Program-made: the position numbers and the translations under genes | From: Asterella californica | Taxonomy: Eukaryota; Streptophyta; Marchantiopsida; Marchantiales; Aytoniaceae | Length of the DNA: 64,000 nt | Assembly: GCA_036924285.1 (NCBI GenBank) | Contig: JAYKYS010000011.1 | Location: 1,798,001 to 1,862,000 of the forward strand | Direction: 5' to 3' | Notes under the pieces: model-generated | Databases searched by the model: none | What the model saw: the letters and a program-made list of their open reading frames with translations, nothing else | What the model was told of the DNA's origin: nothing | Shown: in pieces, positions 12,246 to 23,324 of the stretch | Numbering within the stretch: the first letter of the stretch is position 1 | How the letters are laid out: every line of letters begins with the position of its first letter

Positions 12246-15200
12246 TTCCACTACCTTTGTCATCATATCATTTACCATATTCTGGCATTTGTTTTCCAAA
12301 CACTCATGCAGTTATGAAATATCAGTTTATTAAACCATATGTCTCTGTTAGGTTTTAAGATTTAAACCACAATACCCCTATAACTCTTGGTAAAGAAGGT
12401 ACATATCTTTTGGGTTCACTTCTAGAGAACAAAATTTGTAACACTTAAATATAGAATCATGATAAAGCTTTCATGCACGAATGAAATATTTAAAGTAAGG
12501 AATTTAATCGAAACTTTTCACTACCTTTGTACTTTGTAATTCACATCAAAGCAAAATGATTAGTATTGACTCAGAACTCAAGGGTTCACTGAAGGATATT
12601 ATTACAAACACGTGCAAATAAATAAAATGTTTTAAATTCTTCTAAAATTGTTGAAAAGTGATGGAACTAAAACAAGTTATTTCTTATTTCTAAAGGATTT
12701 TTGAACTGAAAGTAATATATTTTATTAAAAAGTGAATTATTTTATAATATTCGTTTTGCATCTCAAATCAAATCCTGCACCTTGCGGTAGACTCTTTAGT
12801 ATTTTACTTGTAAACAATATCAGTTGGGTAAAACACTCGAATCTTTACCCAAGTAAAAGTAGCTAAGGATGTATGGCTTATATGAGACTACTAAGCTAAT
12901 AATGTTGTTATAGTAATTATGTTTCATTATGTATATTTGTTTGAATGGATAAAAATTATCCCAACACTAATTGATTAATGTATGTTGACATGTTGAGATT
13001 TTATATAAGAATATAAAACCTACACACATACAAGAAATTTATGATTCCAGATCATATGTTTAAGCACAATCTAAAACTCCAATCTTTTATCCAACATGTA
13101 CATCAAGAGTTTCTGATTCAGTTCAGAATTTTCAATTTTTAGATCATGGTCATCAAATGTTGCAATTCAAACGCTAATAAATTCACTTAAATAGCTTAAT
13201 AAATGTTCAAATATACACCTCTTGACTTTAAATATCGCAAGAGTTATCTTATGTTATTAGAAAGAATTTCATACAAAATTCATCAATCCATGAACATAAA
13301 ATGAAATAAATACGTTTCTCACAAAAACTATACTGGATGAGTTTCATATCTTGAATGGGGTTATAACCTTACTACAGCAGGGATCACTAATCAACTATAG
13401 CTCATTCACTTCTATCTTCGTCATGTCTCTTTCTTTATTCACAATTAACTACCATTTAATGACCATTGTAGTAAAAAGAAATCCTATTTCTCAACGAAAA
13501 CAGAAACAAATTATTTTCTAGAAAACAGATTCTGATATTGCTTCATATTATGGGTTGTGTTGCACATGGACCGAAAATGCATTAAAATATGATTTTAAGA
13601 GGACTTAATGATATCTCTTTTCATGAATGTAAAGACCACGTAAAGAGGTACAAAAATCATTAACGTGTAGTCTGTGCATATTTGCATGTTATATATGTTT
13701 CTAATAGAGTATAGATCTCACTTGGTTTCGTAAGTATATATACTCATTTTTAGTGCCAAGTGACTTGATGATAAGATTTGTAAGTTAAGATGTCTTAAGT
13801 TTTAGTTCTAAATCAAATATAGCTTGGAGAAAAGATACACTTTATAGCTTGATATTTGATCAAAATTTCACAACCAATATGATGTTACAATATTTCTGTT
13901 AGAATTTGCAAGTTACTTGTTTTGAAGTTTGAACATCAGACGATGTTAGACATATTCTTGCCACATGACTCTTAAACATCATTATCTCTTTATATCTTTA
14001 AAAAAATAATCATTAAGATCATAGTATGTTATCATCCTAAAGAAGAGAGGAATATACTTGCATTTTTCACGATTTCCATGTTTTTCTTTTCCTCGTCAGT
14101 ATCATAGTGAAATTTTGTTCGTCGTAATGTAATGCTTGGTAGTTGATCGAGAAAGCTGCACGTGATAAGGAGTGGAAAAAATGTCAAATAAGGTATAAAA
14201 TGTTAATAAATTTTTTTATTGTTTTCCAGTTTATTTTCAATCAGACATCTTTTCCTTTCTATTGGTATTAATTAAACTATAAATGAAAAGTTTTATTTTC
14301 GTTCTGTTATTCATGAACTGAACCCCAAAACACCAACTCATGAACTTAACCCAAACACCAACTAGAGTTTTCTCCTTCTGTTATTCATAAACTTAACCTC
14401 AACCGCCAACTAGAGTTTCCCCTTCTCCATCTTTCATTCAGTCAGAAAGGTGCGAGAGATCGAACCTGCAACTCCACGTTGAGAGATGGAGACTCTCCCA
14501 TCAAGCGTACCGAGGAGATGCAGACCCTCCAATGAAGCTAACGCATGAACCTGGCTCATCAAACTATCAAGTTATAAACATTACCGATCAAGCTAACGCA
14601 TGATGGCTAATGTTTATAACTCTTGCTCGTATTATAGCTCTTTCGTTTCATGACGGAAGAGTCAAAATTTCCAAACTTTGCATACGGTTGATCTTCTATG
14701 GTCATTCCAGTGAAATGTGAAGTGGTACGAGTACAGTAGTCGAGTAGAAACTGATATTATATCATCGACTTGAATCTCTGTCTCTGGAATCGTTTAGGGT
14801 GACAAGCTAATGGACGACAAGCTCTTCCAACTATCGGTCATGTTCTTGTGTTGTCGTAGGACATGATGCGAACTCAATCGATGGCACTTGGATCACAGAC
14901 ATCAAAGAACCAATCAACTTTGGATTTTACGCATAAAAGTTCCACCTTTCTCTTGTCGTACTCCTTCTCAAGTATTCAGGCATGTATATATATATTCACC
15001 TCTTCCAAAGCATGCAGCTAGCATGCATATTCAGTTTTCATCCGGCATTGTTTTCTATCCAAATTATACTTTCCAGGTCCTCTTGATCTTGTTGGCTATC
15101 TCTAACCAATGCTTCTGTGGAGATTGCCACGGTTTAACATTGCGCTTTTTCATGTAATCTTGAAACAAATCGATGCTCGTCTCTTTCATAATGCAATATC

Positions 15201-15295
15201 GAACATTTTGTATTGTTATTAACTATAATTATAAATATACGTTCTAGACGGATAAAGACCACTCCGTCTCTCATGTGCCATAAAAATGTAAAGTA
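12246..15295. other. AT-rich stretch, no gene recognised
   Basis: The stretch is very AT-rich, particularly 12,600-14,300, with almost no ORF above 60 codons. An 89-codon ORF at 14,888-15,157 has no recognised motif. Around 14,330-14,430 there are near-repeats of a phrase containing AACTTAACC and CACCAACTAGAGTTT. I see nothing else. Confidence 0.4.
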
Positions 15296-15538
15296 TGTTA
15301 AAGATAACGTCTAGTTTATAGTCACCTCTATAGTCACATCTAATAGTCACATCTATAGTCATCTCCATAATCACCTCTATAGACACATCTCTATGACTAA
15401 TGACTGACTAGTGACTAACCTCTTGTCCACAGGTTAGAGTATATAACAACCCTCTCTTGGGAGATGATGAGTCGACTGATCCTTGTACTGATATATCTTC
15501 TACAGTGGAGAGTATTCACTTGGTTTGGTTCTTTAACA
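15296..15538 (+). repeat. Copia 5' LTR (243 bp)
   Basis: It runs from TG to CA. Short degenerate repeats of the TATAGTCACCTC/TATAGTCACATC type fill the first half (candidate U3 elements). A TATATAA box lies at 15,440-15,446. Transcription would start shortly downstream. Confidence 0.95.
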
Positions 15539-15555
15539 TGGTATCAGAGCTTAGG
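15539..15555 (+). other. Primer binding site, initiator-Met tRNA type
   Basis: TGGTATCAGAGCTTAGG begins at the base after the LTR. TGGTATCAGAGC is the standard plant primer site complementary to the 3' end of initiator methionine tRNA. Confidence 0.9.
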
Positions 15556-16004
15556 TACGAGCATTAGCAAAGAGATTGAGGAACCAGAGACTAAAAAGGA
15601 CATAGAGTGAGCACACCACCTTCAACTGAAAAGTGAGAAAGAAGACGAAAATTTCTGATTAAACCACCTTTGCTGCATTTTTGGAGAGGAAGAAGATCGA
15701 ATTAGACAAATCTGAGAGTGGATTTGGGGTTAAAAAGACTTCTGTGTAAGGGATTTGCAAGGGGTTTTCCAACGGTTCAACTTTCGATCCAAACGGACCT
15801 CGTATAAGGAAGTTATACTTTGAGGAACCCTTGGTCAACGAAACTTTGACTGCGTTTTTGAAAGCTTTAACCATCGATGTTAATGTTTCTGAGATTTTTG
15901 CCGTGCTGGACGAGATTGCAGAGGTTTCAATATAGACACTATTTCCACCTCCACAACCACTTTGGAGAGTTTCGGATTTTTCTCAGCTACTTTATTTTCT
16001 ATCG

Positions 16005-16830
16005 ATGACTAACGTTAGTGATAACTTGTTCATGATCATCATAAGTTGGATAGCACAAACTATCCAATATGGTGTTTCAAGGTTCAAACACTTTTCCAGA
16101 ACTACTACTTGTGGGACATAGTGCTAGGTGATGAAGAAAGATCTTTCGAATCACCAGCTGCTGTCAAAGCTTGGAACAAAAGAGATCAACAAGCACTAGC
16201 CTCCATCAAGATGACTATCAAAGACTCTGAAGTCTTGGATATCTTGGAGGCTAAAACTTCTAAAGATGTGATACATTCACCAAGAAGCACGAAGGAGTTG
16301 CTCGAGGGAGGAAGAGAATGCTACGTAGAAAGTTGAATACTTTGCAAATAGTTGCAAGCATCTCACTCGAAGAGCACTTCAATATTGTTAAAGGGTTGGT
16401 ACAACAACTAAAGAATCTGGGTGGAGGTATAGACGAGCACGAGTTGGTGCTGATAGTGCTCCAGAGCTTACCAGAACCATACGAGCACTTTGTCAAAGCA
16501 GTGGATGTACGCAAGGTGTCTGGAGTCAGAACTCCAGACACTAGCTTTGCAAGAAGCTATGAATATCGAGACCAAGTCAACTCAAGCAACTGCCACGTCT
16601 GATGCTGTTTTTTTCTCCAAGAAGAGAGATCGTAAACGTGGTAGACCTCAAGACTCGCAATCAAAACAGAAGGAGCATTGGGACAACAAGAAAGGCAAGT
16701 TCAACAAACGAGACTCAGAGGGTAACTCCAACAAACCAAAACCTGGGAACTGCAACTACTATAAGAAATGTGGTCACTACGCGTATGAGTGCAGGAAGAA
16801 GGCGTTTGATCAACGTTCTAACACCAACAA
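16005..16830 (+). pseudogene. Copia gag, frameshifted
   Basis: This is the structural gag protein of the copia element. An ATG at 16,005 opens the region, and the copia gag hallmark (N-Y-P-I-W-C-F-K-V, aligned to the usual NYxxWxxxM) appears at about 16,052 after a frame change. A second frameshift near 16,310 separates the N-terminal part from the LxxLxxxxxxLxLxLLxSLPE-like part (16,318-16,602). The C-terminal part has a basic stretch and a zinc-knuckle remnant at about 16,750-16,795 reading C-N-Y-Y-x4-H-x4-C, in which the second cysteine is tyrosine. At least two frameshifts and the damaged knuckle indicate loss of function. Confidence 0.85.
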
Positions 16831-17662
16831 CAGAGATAACTTCGTACAGACATCTGATCACGAAGAGAAGTTATTCTTCACTGTCATGTACATAAATATT
16901 TATGACAAACAATGGTGGATTGATTCTGGAGCATCGAATCATATCACATCAAAGGGAGTGGTTTCAAGATTTTCTATCCGCTTAATGGACCAGAGATACG
17001 TCTGAGCGATGAAAAAAGATATCAAGTCCAGGGAGAAGGTAACATCCGTATTAAGCTACCTTCAGGTCTGATAAGAACTATTGGAGGTGTCTGGTTTATA
17101 CCTAGAGTGGTGCATAATCTTTTGAGTGTTGGTAAACTTGCTGCAAATGAGTTTCAGCTGTCATTTGATGCACGAGGATGTTCTATTCTCGACCAAGGAT
17201 CTGTAGTAGCTACAGGGCTGAAGGTTGGCCACTTGTATGAGTTACAAGCTTTATCTTTGGTTGCTCCAGTTCTAGCAGCTGTAACAGATACAAGTCAATT
17301 ATGGCATCTTTGACTTGGACACTTACACTATCAGAAAATGCATAAGTGTGTTTCATGAGGATTTGGCCCTTGGTGTTTCCAAACTAGTCTCTGTTAACAC
17401 TCCGTGTGAAGTTTGTCTCAAGTCTAAACAGACTCGAAGGAAGTTCTTCAAATCTACTGCTACACGAGCAACAGAGATCCTTCAGTTGTTACATACAGAT
17501 CTCTGTGGACCTACTGAGACAATTTCACTTGGAGGTTCTAAGTACTTTATGCTGGTTGTTGATGACTTTTCGAGATACATTTGGATTTTCTTCTTGTTAA
17601 GAAAAGCTGAAGCACTCTCGCATCTTCAACAGCTTGTTAACATGGTGGAAAGACAAACTTGA
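16831..17662 (+). pseudogene. Copia protease and integrase N-terminal part
   Basis: The protease motif WWIDSGASNHIT lies at about 16,912-16,947 with an intact DSG. After a stop at 17,003 the frame resumes in the GAG-pre-integrase region (HNLLSVGKLA, about 17,110). The integrase zinc-binding cysteines (C-E-V-C) lie near 17,405, and the first catalytic aspartate is in LLHTDLCGP near 17,490. The second block of the integrase core follows (VVDDFSRYIW). The frame ends with a TGA at 17,660-17,662 that is in phase with the long ORF starting two codons later, so it is a single nonsense change. Confidence 0.85.
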
Positions 17663-17668
17663 CAGCTA

Positions 17669-19162
17669 GTGAAGAGTCTGCGAAGTGATAGAGGAGGAGA
17701 GTTCATTTCCAAGGCTGCTGACAAATATTTTGCTGAGAAAGGGATACTGCGGCAGTTGACTACAGCTTACACGCCTCAGCAAAATGGAGTGGTTGAAAGG
17801 AAGAACAGAAATGTCGTGGAGATGACAAGAAGTCTTCTTCTTGAGCAATATCTTCCAAAAGACCTTTGGGCTGAAGCTGTGAATATTGCGGTCTACCTTC
17901 TCAACAGAAATCCAACAAATGCTGTGAACAAAAAAACTCCATCCGAAGCTTTCATAGGGAAGAAACAAGACCTCTCTAACCTACGAATTTTTGGATGTAA
18001 AGCATATGCTAGAACTCCTCAAAAATTACTCCAAAAGTTTGATGATAGATCTCAGATCTGCACATTCATAGGATATCCAGCAAGAGAAAAAGTATATAAG
18101 CTGTTGAGTGCTGCAAGAAAGATCATAATCAGTCGAGATGTAGTGTTTTTAGAGGTCCCTCCATCTCGAAACTCACAACACCATCTTTCTGACCTGCCAT
18201 CTCTCTCAATCCAAACATCTACTTCAGAGAATCATGAAGAAGAAGCTCAAGCTCAACTAGAACCACCACCTACACCACCTACACAAGTTGAAGTTACTGA
18301 ATCATGTCCACCTACAACAAATTCGTCTCTCATACATCAGACTACTCCAGATTCGAATCTTGCTGCTCAACCAAGGAGACCCATCAAAACAAGGAAGGTT
18401 CTTGCAAGACTAGAGGATTATATTCTCATGGCTAAAGCTCAAGGTGATGGAGAAACTATTACATTCGAGGAGGCTTTCAGTAAAGATCAATGGAGATGTG
18501 CTATGCAGGAAGAATATGATGCATTACTCAAAAATGCAACCTGGAGCCTAGTACCTCTTCCAACAAACAGGAAAGCACTTGGCTGTAAGTGGGTTTATAA
18601 GATCAAGAGATATGCGGATGGAACTATTGAGAGATACAAGGCTCGCCTTGTTGCAAAAGGTTATTTGCAGACTGCAGGAGAAGATTTTCAAGAGACCTTC
18701 ACACCTGTGGTAAAACTTAACTCCATTCGAGTTCTTTGTGCTCTTGCAAAACTACATGGTTGGAAGTGTCTACAAATGGATGTTAAGAATTCATTTCTTA
18801 ATGGGATTCTTGAAAAAGATATCTACTTGCAACAACCACCTGGGTTTGTTCGTAAAGGAGGTGAACAGTTAGTGTGCAAGCTGCACAAGGCATTGTATGA
18901 CCTCAAACAAGCTCCAAGAGCTTGGTACACAAGAATCGACATCTTCTTGAAGCAACAAGGCTTCTCTCCTACTAGAGGTGATCCAAACTTCTATGTTTTG
19001 ATTACTTCTCAAGGTATTGTGTTACTGTTACTGTACGTGGATGACCTGATAATATCCGGAAGTAATCAAGGAGGACTAAAGAAGATTCAGCAAGCTTTAA
19101 TGCAAGAGTTTGATATGAAGGATCTAGGCTTCTCAACTTTTGTCTTGGAGTTCAGTTTCTGA
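17669..19162 (+). pseudogene. Copia integrase core and reverse transcriptase (497 codons open)
   Basis: This is the longest open segment of the copia polyprotein. The integrase aspartate is at residue 7 (SDRGGEF) and the glutamate at 43 (NGVVERKN), giving the D-x35-E spacing. Residues 200-240 form a proline/threonine-rich linker. The reverse transcriptase spans about residues 290-480, with LQMDVKNSFLNG (Asp371) and the catalytic YVDD at 456-459. The frame fails near 19,131: the following sequence reads as a normal reverse-transcriptase tail only in another frame, which implies a one-base loss. As part of one polyprotein it has no start of its own. Confidence 0.9.
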
Positions 19163-19835
19163 AACACAACGAAATGTTATACCTCTCTCAGGCAAGATAT
19201 ACAAAAAGTATACTTCAGGATTTTCAGATGGAGAAGTGCAAGCCTGCGCCTACTCCTATGATTATCTCGAAGGAGTGGCAAAGTTCTTCTGTTGATGATT
19301 AGCATGCAAATGCAACAGAGTTCAGGAAGCTGATCGGGAAGTTAATTTACTTGGCTGTCACTACAAGACCAGATATTTCCTATGAATCAGAATATGAAGT
19401 CTCCAACAAATATACATATGAGGGCAGCAAAGAGAGTTTTGCCCTACCTCAGGGGAATACCAGCTATGGGCTCAGATATAGCTCAGATAAGTCACTTGGA
19501 CTTGTTGGATTTACAGATGCTGATTGGGCAGGTGATTCTACAGATCGTAAATCAATGTCCGGATTTGCATTTATGCTGGGAGGAGGTGCCATCACTTGGC
19601 AGTGTAAAAAGTAGCCAACTATTGCTTTATCCTCCTTTGAAGCAGAATATCGTGGCTTGTGTAATGCAGCACGAGAGGCCATTTGGCTAAGATGGATGTT
19701 GGAGGATGTAGGTGTCAACCAAGACACTCCAACAGTAATCTGGACTGATAGCATGAGTGCAATAGCATTGGCGAAAATAACCAAACTGCTGATATATTCA
19801 CCAAGCCTTTGTCTTCAGACAGGTTTCAAAAATTG
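19163..19835 (+). pseudogene. Copia reverse transcriptase tail and RNase H
   Basis: The region contains the conserved block around TTRPDIS (19,362), the RNase H start FTDADWAGD (about 19,511), and the SSFEAEYR block (about 19,633). TAG at 19,612-19,614 replaces the usual glutamine codon between KK and P-T-I. A further deletion after ALAKI (about 19,778) removes the middle of the C-terminal region, since ADIFTK-type sequence appears too soon. RNase H would be non-functional. Confidence 0.8.
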
Positions 19836-19870
19836 AGACTTGAACTTGGTGTATATTCAGTACCACTGAC

Positions 19871-19882
19871 ATTAAGAAAGGA
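19871..19882 (+). other. Copia polypurine tract
   Basis: ATTAAGAAAGGA directly precedes the 3' LTR. The AAGAAAGGA purine run is the expected plus-strand primer. Confidence 0.8.
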
Positions 19883-20093
19883 TGTTAAAGATAATGTCTA
19901 GTCTATAGTCACCTCTATAGTCACATCTAATAGTCATCTCTATAGTCACCTCTATAGACACATCTTTATGACTAATGACTGACTAACCTCTTGTCAATAG
20001 GTTAGAGTATATAACAACCCCTCTTGGGAGATGATGAGTAGACTGATCCCTGTACTGATATATCTTCTACAGTGGAGATTTGGTTCTTTAACA
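19883..20093 (+). repeat. Copia 3' LTR (211 bp)
   Basis: This is a near copy of the 5' LTR, shorter through loss of one TAGTCACATC repeat and of the AGTATTCACTTGG segment. The TATATAA box is at 20,008-20,014. AAGTA follows at 20,094. Confidence 0.95.
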
Positions 20094-20320
20094 AAGTAAA
20101 CTTTTCTACTTCAGTAATGGAAACATCGGATATGCAACTCTGAGCATATTCGATAACTGTGATTACAACGTCCTTTTATCCGGCAGATAACAATTCCATT
20201 TCGGTCAACTTTGACGAGAAACTATGCAAACTATATTTGTTTGTAGAACCAGTAAAACCTCACCCCTCTAACTTCAGTGTTTGGGTAAACATTACCATAA
20301 TTCCCAGAAATTGGCTCCCT

Positions 20321-20834
20321 CACACCCTTGAAGGGACAATACAGCTACTTCGCACCCAAGTGACGAAAATGTCTTCCTCAAAGCTCCTTCGCACCCCTAG
20401 TGACGAAAATGTCTTTCTCACACCTGTGACCCGGCGTTACCTATAAATCTATCAGTCTAATGAAATTCCCATAGTGGCAAGAGGATATTGATATATACTG
20501 ACTGCAATCAGAATAATAGACTATCGTTCGAGAGTCGTGTATCACAGCCAGACAAATCTAATCTCTCATGTGTTTCACGCTTCGTTAAACTATGTCTCAT
20601 GTGTTTCACGCTTCGTTATACTGTGTCTGGTGTGGCTCGTACACTGTGCACGGTCTTACCACTCTCACTGCGTACAATTCTGCAATCAGAGAAAACTGTT
20701 CTCCGAGTACTCTGACATTCAAAGACACAAGCACCATTTTGAACATTTGATCAAGTCGTCGATGAGAAAGGTGTGAGGAAGACATTTTCGTCACTCGGGG
20801 TGCGAAGGAGCTGTATTGTCGTTTCAAGGGTGTG
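20321..20834. mobile_element. Foldback/MITE-like element, 514 bp
   Basis: The left terminus CACACCCTTGAA (20,321-20,332) and the right terminus TTCAAGGGTGTG (20,823-20,834) are inverted. The inversion continues for about 75 bases: ACAATACAGCT, TTCGCACCC, AGTGACGAAAATGTCTTCCTCA on the left, and the reverse complement at 20,771-20,822. Within the left arm the 36-base inner block is duplicated in tandem (about 20,346 and 20,386). The loop contains a two-copy tandem repeat built on TCTCATGTGTTTCACGCTTC. No transposase ORF is present and no clear target duplication was read. Confidence 0.7.
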
Positions 20835-21914
20835 TGTATTCCATTTCCCATGTTTCCGATGGACTGTGGGATATGTCAGTTACCACGACCGGAGTTAGCT
20901 AAGATTGTACCTCAAATATATGCGGACTCACCGTGCTGTCTGAAGATGAAATTTCAAGTACCTCACTGCTCCATCCAGACCACCCGTTACTTCACGCAGA
21001 GTATACAATGACTTAAGGGATGTTCGCATATCACCAACACCTTTTCATGTCATAACCTGTATGACAGCTCTGGGTCGTAGACACCGTAGTGACACAAAGG
21101 TTCGCGCAGTAAATAATTAAATAGCGGCGCTGCGCGAACCTTTGTGTCACTGCGGTACTACATCTTTACAGACATTGTCAAGATCCAGTTTAGAAGGTGC
21201 GTACAAGTGCTATCTACTGTTCTGCACGAAACTCTTATATCTCGATTGTTTCCCCCAAATCACTGGAGAGACATGAAGATGTGCGTAAGTATAGGAGATA
21301 TACCAAAACAACCTTGATACTAATTAGATGGCAAAATGTTAACACTACACACGAGGACTCAGGAGCGTAAACATTTTACTGGGCACATCTAGTAAAATAT
21401 GTTGAAGCGGAACAGATACTTGATGGGTAGTACATTTAATCGTGCGCTTTTCGTCCGTCGTATGCTTCCAAGCAGTTAGGTCCGTGCAGGATCACTCTCT
21501 CCTCAGGATCCGAGTAGTGTATAATTTTTGGGCTTCATTCTGCCGTGTCGACTTTGGTCTTCCCACGGATCACGGTGTTAAATACAACTTCCCATCCACG
21601 TAAATAACCAACGAACACAACAATATCCAGAAGAACATGCATGCACCGGAAATATCTCCCGATGTGAAACAGTATAATTAGCTTGTAACTGTCATTCACC
21701 AGAACAATGCAATTACAACCATACAAGGTGCAAGGAAACTTGCACTGAAACTTAAATTCGTCGTCGTCGTAAATGATTTAAAACCCCGAGAAGTACACAG
21801 CAAGAAGGCACACAGGATGATTTTCGCTACAATTGTCTAACTTTAGTTTTAGTTCTTTCTCAAAGGTGTCAACAGGAAACAGCGCGGTGCCAGGAACAGA
21901 CCACGTAATGTGAG
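20835..21914. other. No gene recognised
   Basis: A few ORFs of about 60-80 codons without motifs occur. A strong inverted repeat inside this stretch is listed separately. Confidence 0.4.
21083..21156. repeat. 27-bp inverted repeat with 20-base AT-rich loop
   Basis: Positions 21,083-21,109 (ACCGTAGTGACACAAAGG..) and 21,130-21,156 are reverse complements with one mismatch in 27. The loop TAAATAATTAAATAGCGGCG is 20 bases. Outside the arms GTAG/CTAC continues the pairing after a small offset. The arms are GC-balanced and carry the palindromic word CGCGCAG..CTGCGCG. Confidence 0.8.
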
Positions 21915-22312
21915 TGAAAAAATGCTTCGACCAAGATCCTGGTCACTCACCATTCCGATATTTGAGCAGTGTCCACATGGTCTCTATAGCATGGCAGTGG
22001 AAGTATGTCGGTCTGTGGTTAGCAGCATAATGCAAGAACTACCTACGTACACAAGGTAACCCGTATATTTTAAAGACCGACAGACAAGCCCACAGCAAGA
22101 GTGATTGAGACTGGAGAAGGGAAGTATGCCTGTCTCAGATTCGGAATCACTGATGGCTGATAGTAAATCAGACTTTTACACACGAGTAAATGGAGAAAGT
22201 CCGCTGAAAGCAGAAGGATACGTCCAGCGAATGAAAACATGGGCAGCAGCAATGTTGTGGACTGTACGCATCAATGGCAAGAGTCAACGAAGTTGGACAC
22301 TTAGAACTGAAT
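21915..22312. repeat. Direct repeat bracketing the STOP1-like gene, copy 1
   Basis: Shared words in order with 25,085-25,440: GCTTCGACCAAGA.CCTGG.CACTCA, GTGGTTAGCAG, TGCAAGAACTACC.AC.TACAC, CACAGCAAGA, GAAATCAGACTTT or TAAATCAGACTTT, ACGAGTAAATGGAGAAAGTCC and ATGAAAACAT. The two copies are in the same orientation, one beyond each end of the coding region. They are clearly diverged. The following 22,370-22,570 also contains a two-copy repeat sharing AACAAGCCAAAGTCCATGTCC. Confidence 0.7.
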
Positions 22313-23324
22313 AATGGATTAATCACATTTCGAACCTGTGAAACAATTAAGACGAGGGAAGCGGCCTGTCTCAGTTATAAACAGTAAACGTGGGATCACA
22401 GAGCAAGCAACAAGCCAAAGTCCATGTCCATAAGCAAGTCGATAAGCCTCAATTACAGAGTCGTGAGTGAAGAGGGAAGGGGGGCTAGTGCATCTCAGTT
22501 ATGAATAGTAGACGATGGGCTCCCATGAACAAGAAACAAGCCAAAGTCCATGTCCCAGAAACCAGTCGATCAGCCTTTCGCTCGAAATTCACTGACACCG
22601 TCGTAGGTGAGAAGGTGTGCACTCGAATACCTAATTACTACATAGACCCAAGCACGCTGGTATCCACATGGAGGATACTGCGAGGCTTTACTGAATAGTG
22701 GGACTTCAGAAGAAGCTGTTTATAGTCTTTCCAGTTATCCTGTCCGTGATGTGCGAGCGACAGGGCTGAAATTGATAGTAGAGTTATACTGAAATCCAGA
22801 ATTAGATTTTCGAGTTGGGGTTTGAAGGGTCATTGGTGGTAAACTGGGTCGAAAACCAGGTAAGGGTAATGTAATCAGTAATGAAGGCGAGGTGTTGAAA
22901 ACAACCCCAAACTCGCGAAGATAAACCTCCTCCAAAATACTGCAATGAAGTGTTCATCAGAAAACTAAACTAGATACAGCGTCAGAATGTATAAATGAAC
23001 CGGATATCTCCAAGAATCACTATCAAAGTCATCATCAGAGACATAAACTCAGACTAATTCGTCGACATCGCAAGACTGAGTTCTCCGATGTTACTCAAAA
23101 CTTTACCTCCCTCTGAACATGTGAGCTTGTTAGTTAAATAAAACCCTGGAAATTACCACAGAGTGATCGAACATGAAAGCTGAAAAATTACCACAGAGTA
23201 ATCGTCAGCTTTACGTTCAGTGCCCAGCGCGGGAGAAAAAGGAGAGCTTAATTCGCTTCTCATTTCTCGAGATTCAACAAGAAATATATATACTGAACAA
23301 TCGGCCAGTTCTGCCAGCTCCACA
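22313..23324. other. 3' flank of the STOP1-like gene
   Basis: No gene is recognised. This stretch lies immediately downstream (on the minus strand) of the STOP1-like stop codon, so part of it is probably 3' untranslated region. The 158-codon ORF on the plus strand at 23,173-23,649 is mostly antisense to the low-complexity C-terminus of that gene and is not called. Confidence 0.4.

Larger units (their letters stand above)
15296..20093 (+). mobile_element. Ty1/copia LTR retrotransposon, complete but inactive (4,798 bp)
   Basis: Both LTRs begin TGTTAAAGATAA and end TTCTTTAACA. The 5-bp target duplication AAGTA flanks the element (15,291-15,295 and 20,094-20,098). The primer site TGGTATCAGAGC follows the 5' LTR directly. 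Internal order is gag, protease, integrase, reverse transcriptase, RNase H, which defines Ty1/copia. The frame is broken by at least two nonsense codons and several frameshifts. The two LTRs differ by a deletion of about 30 bp plus substitutions, so the insertion is not recent. Confidence 0.95.
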
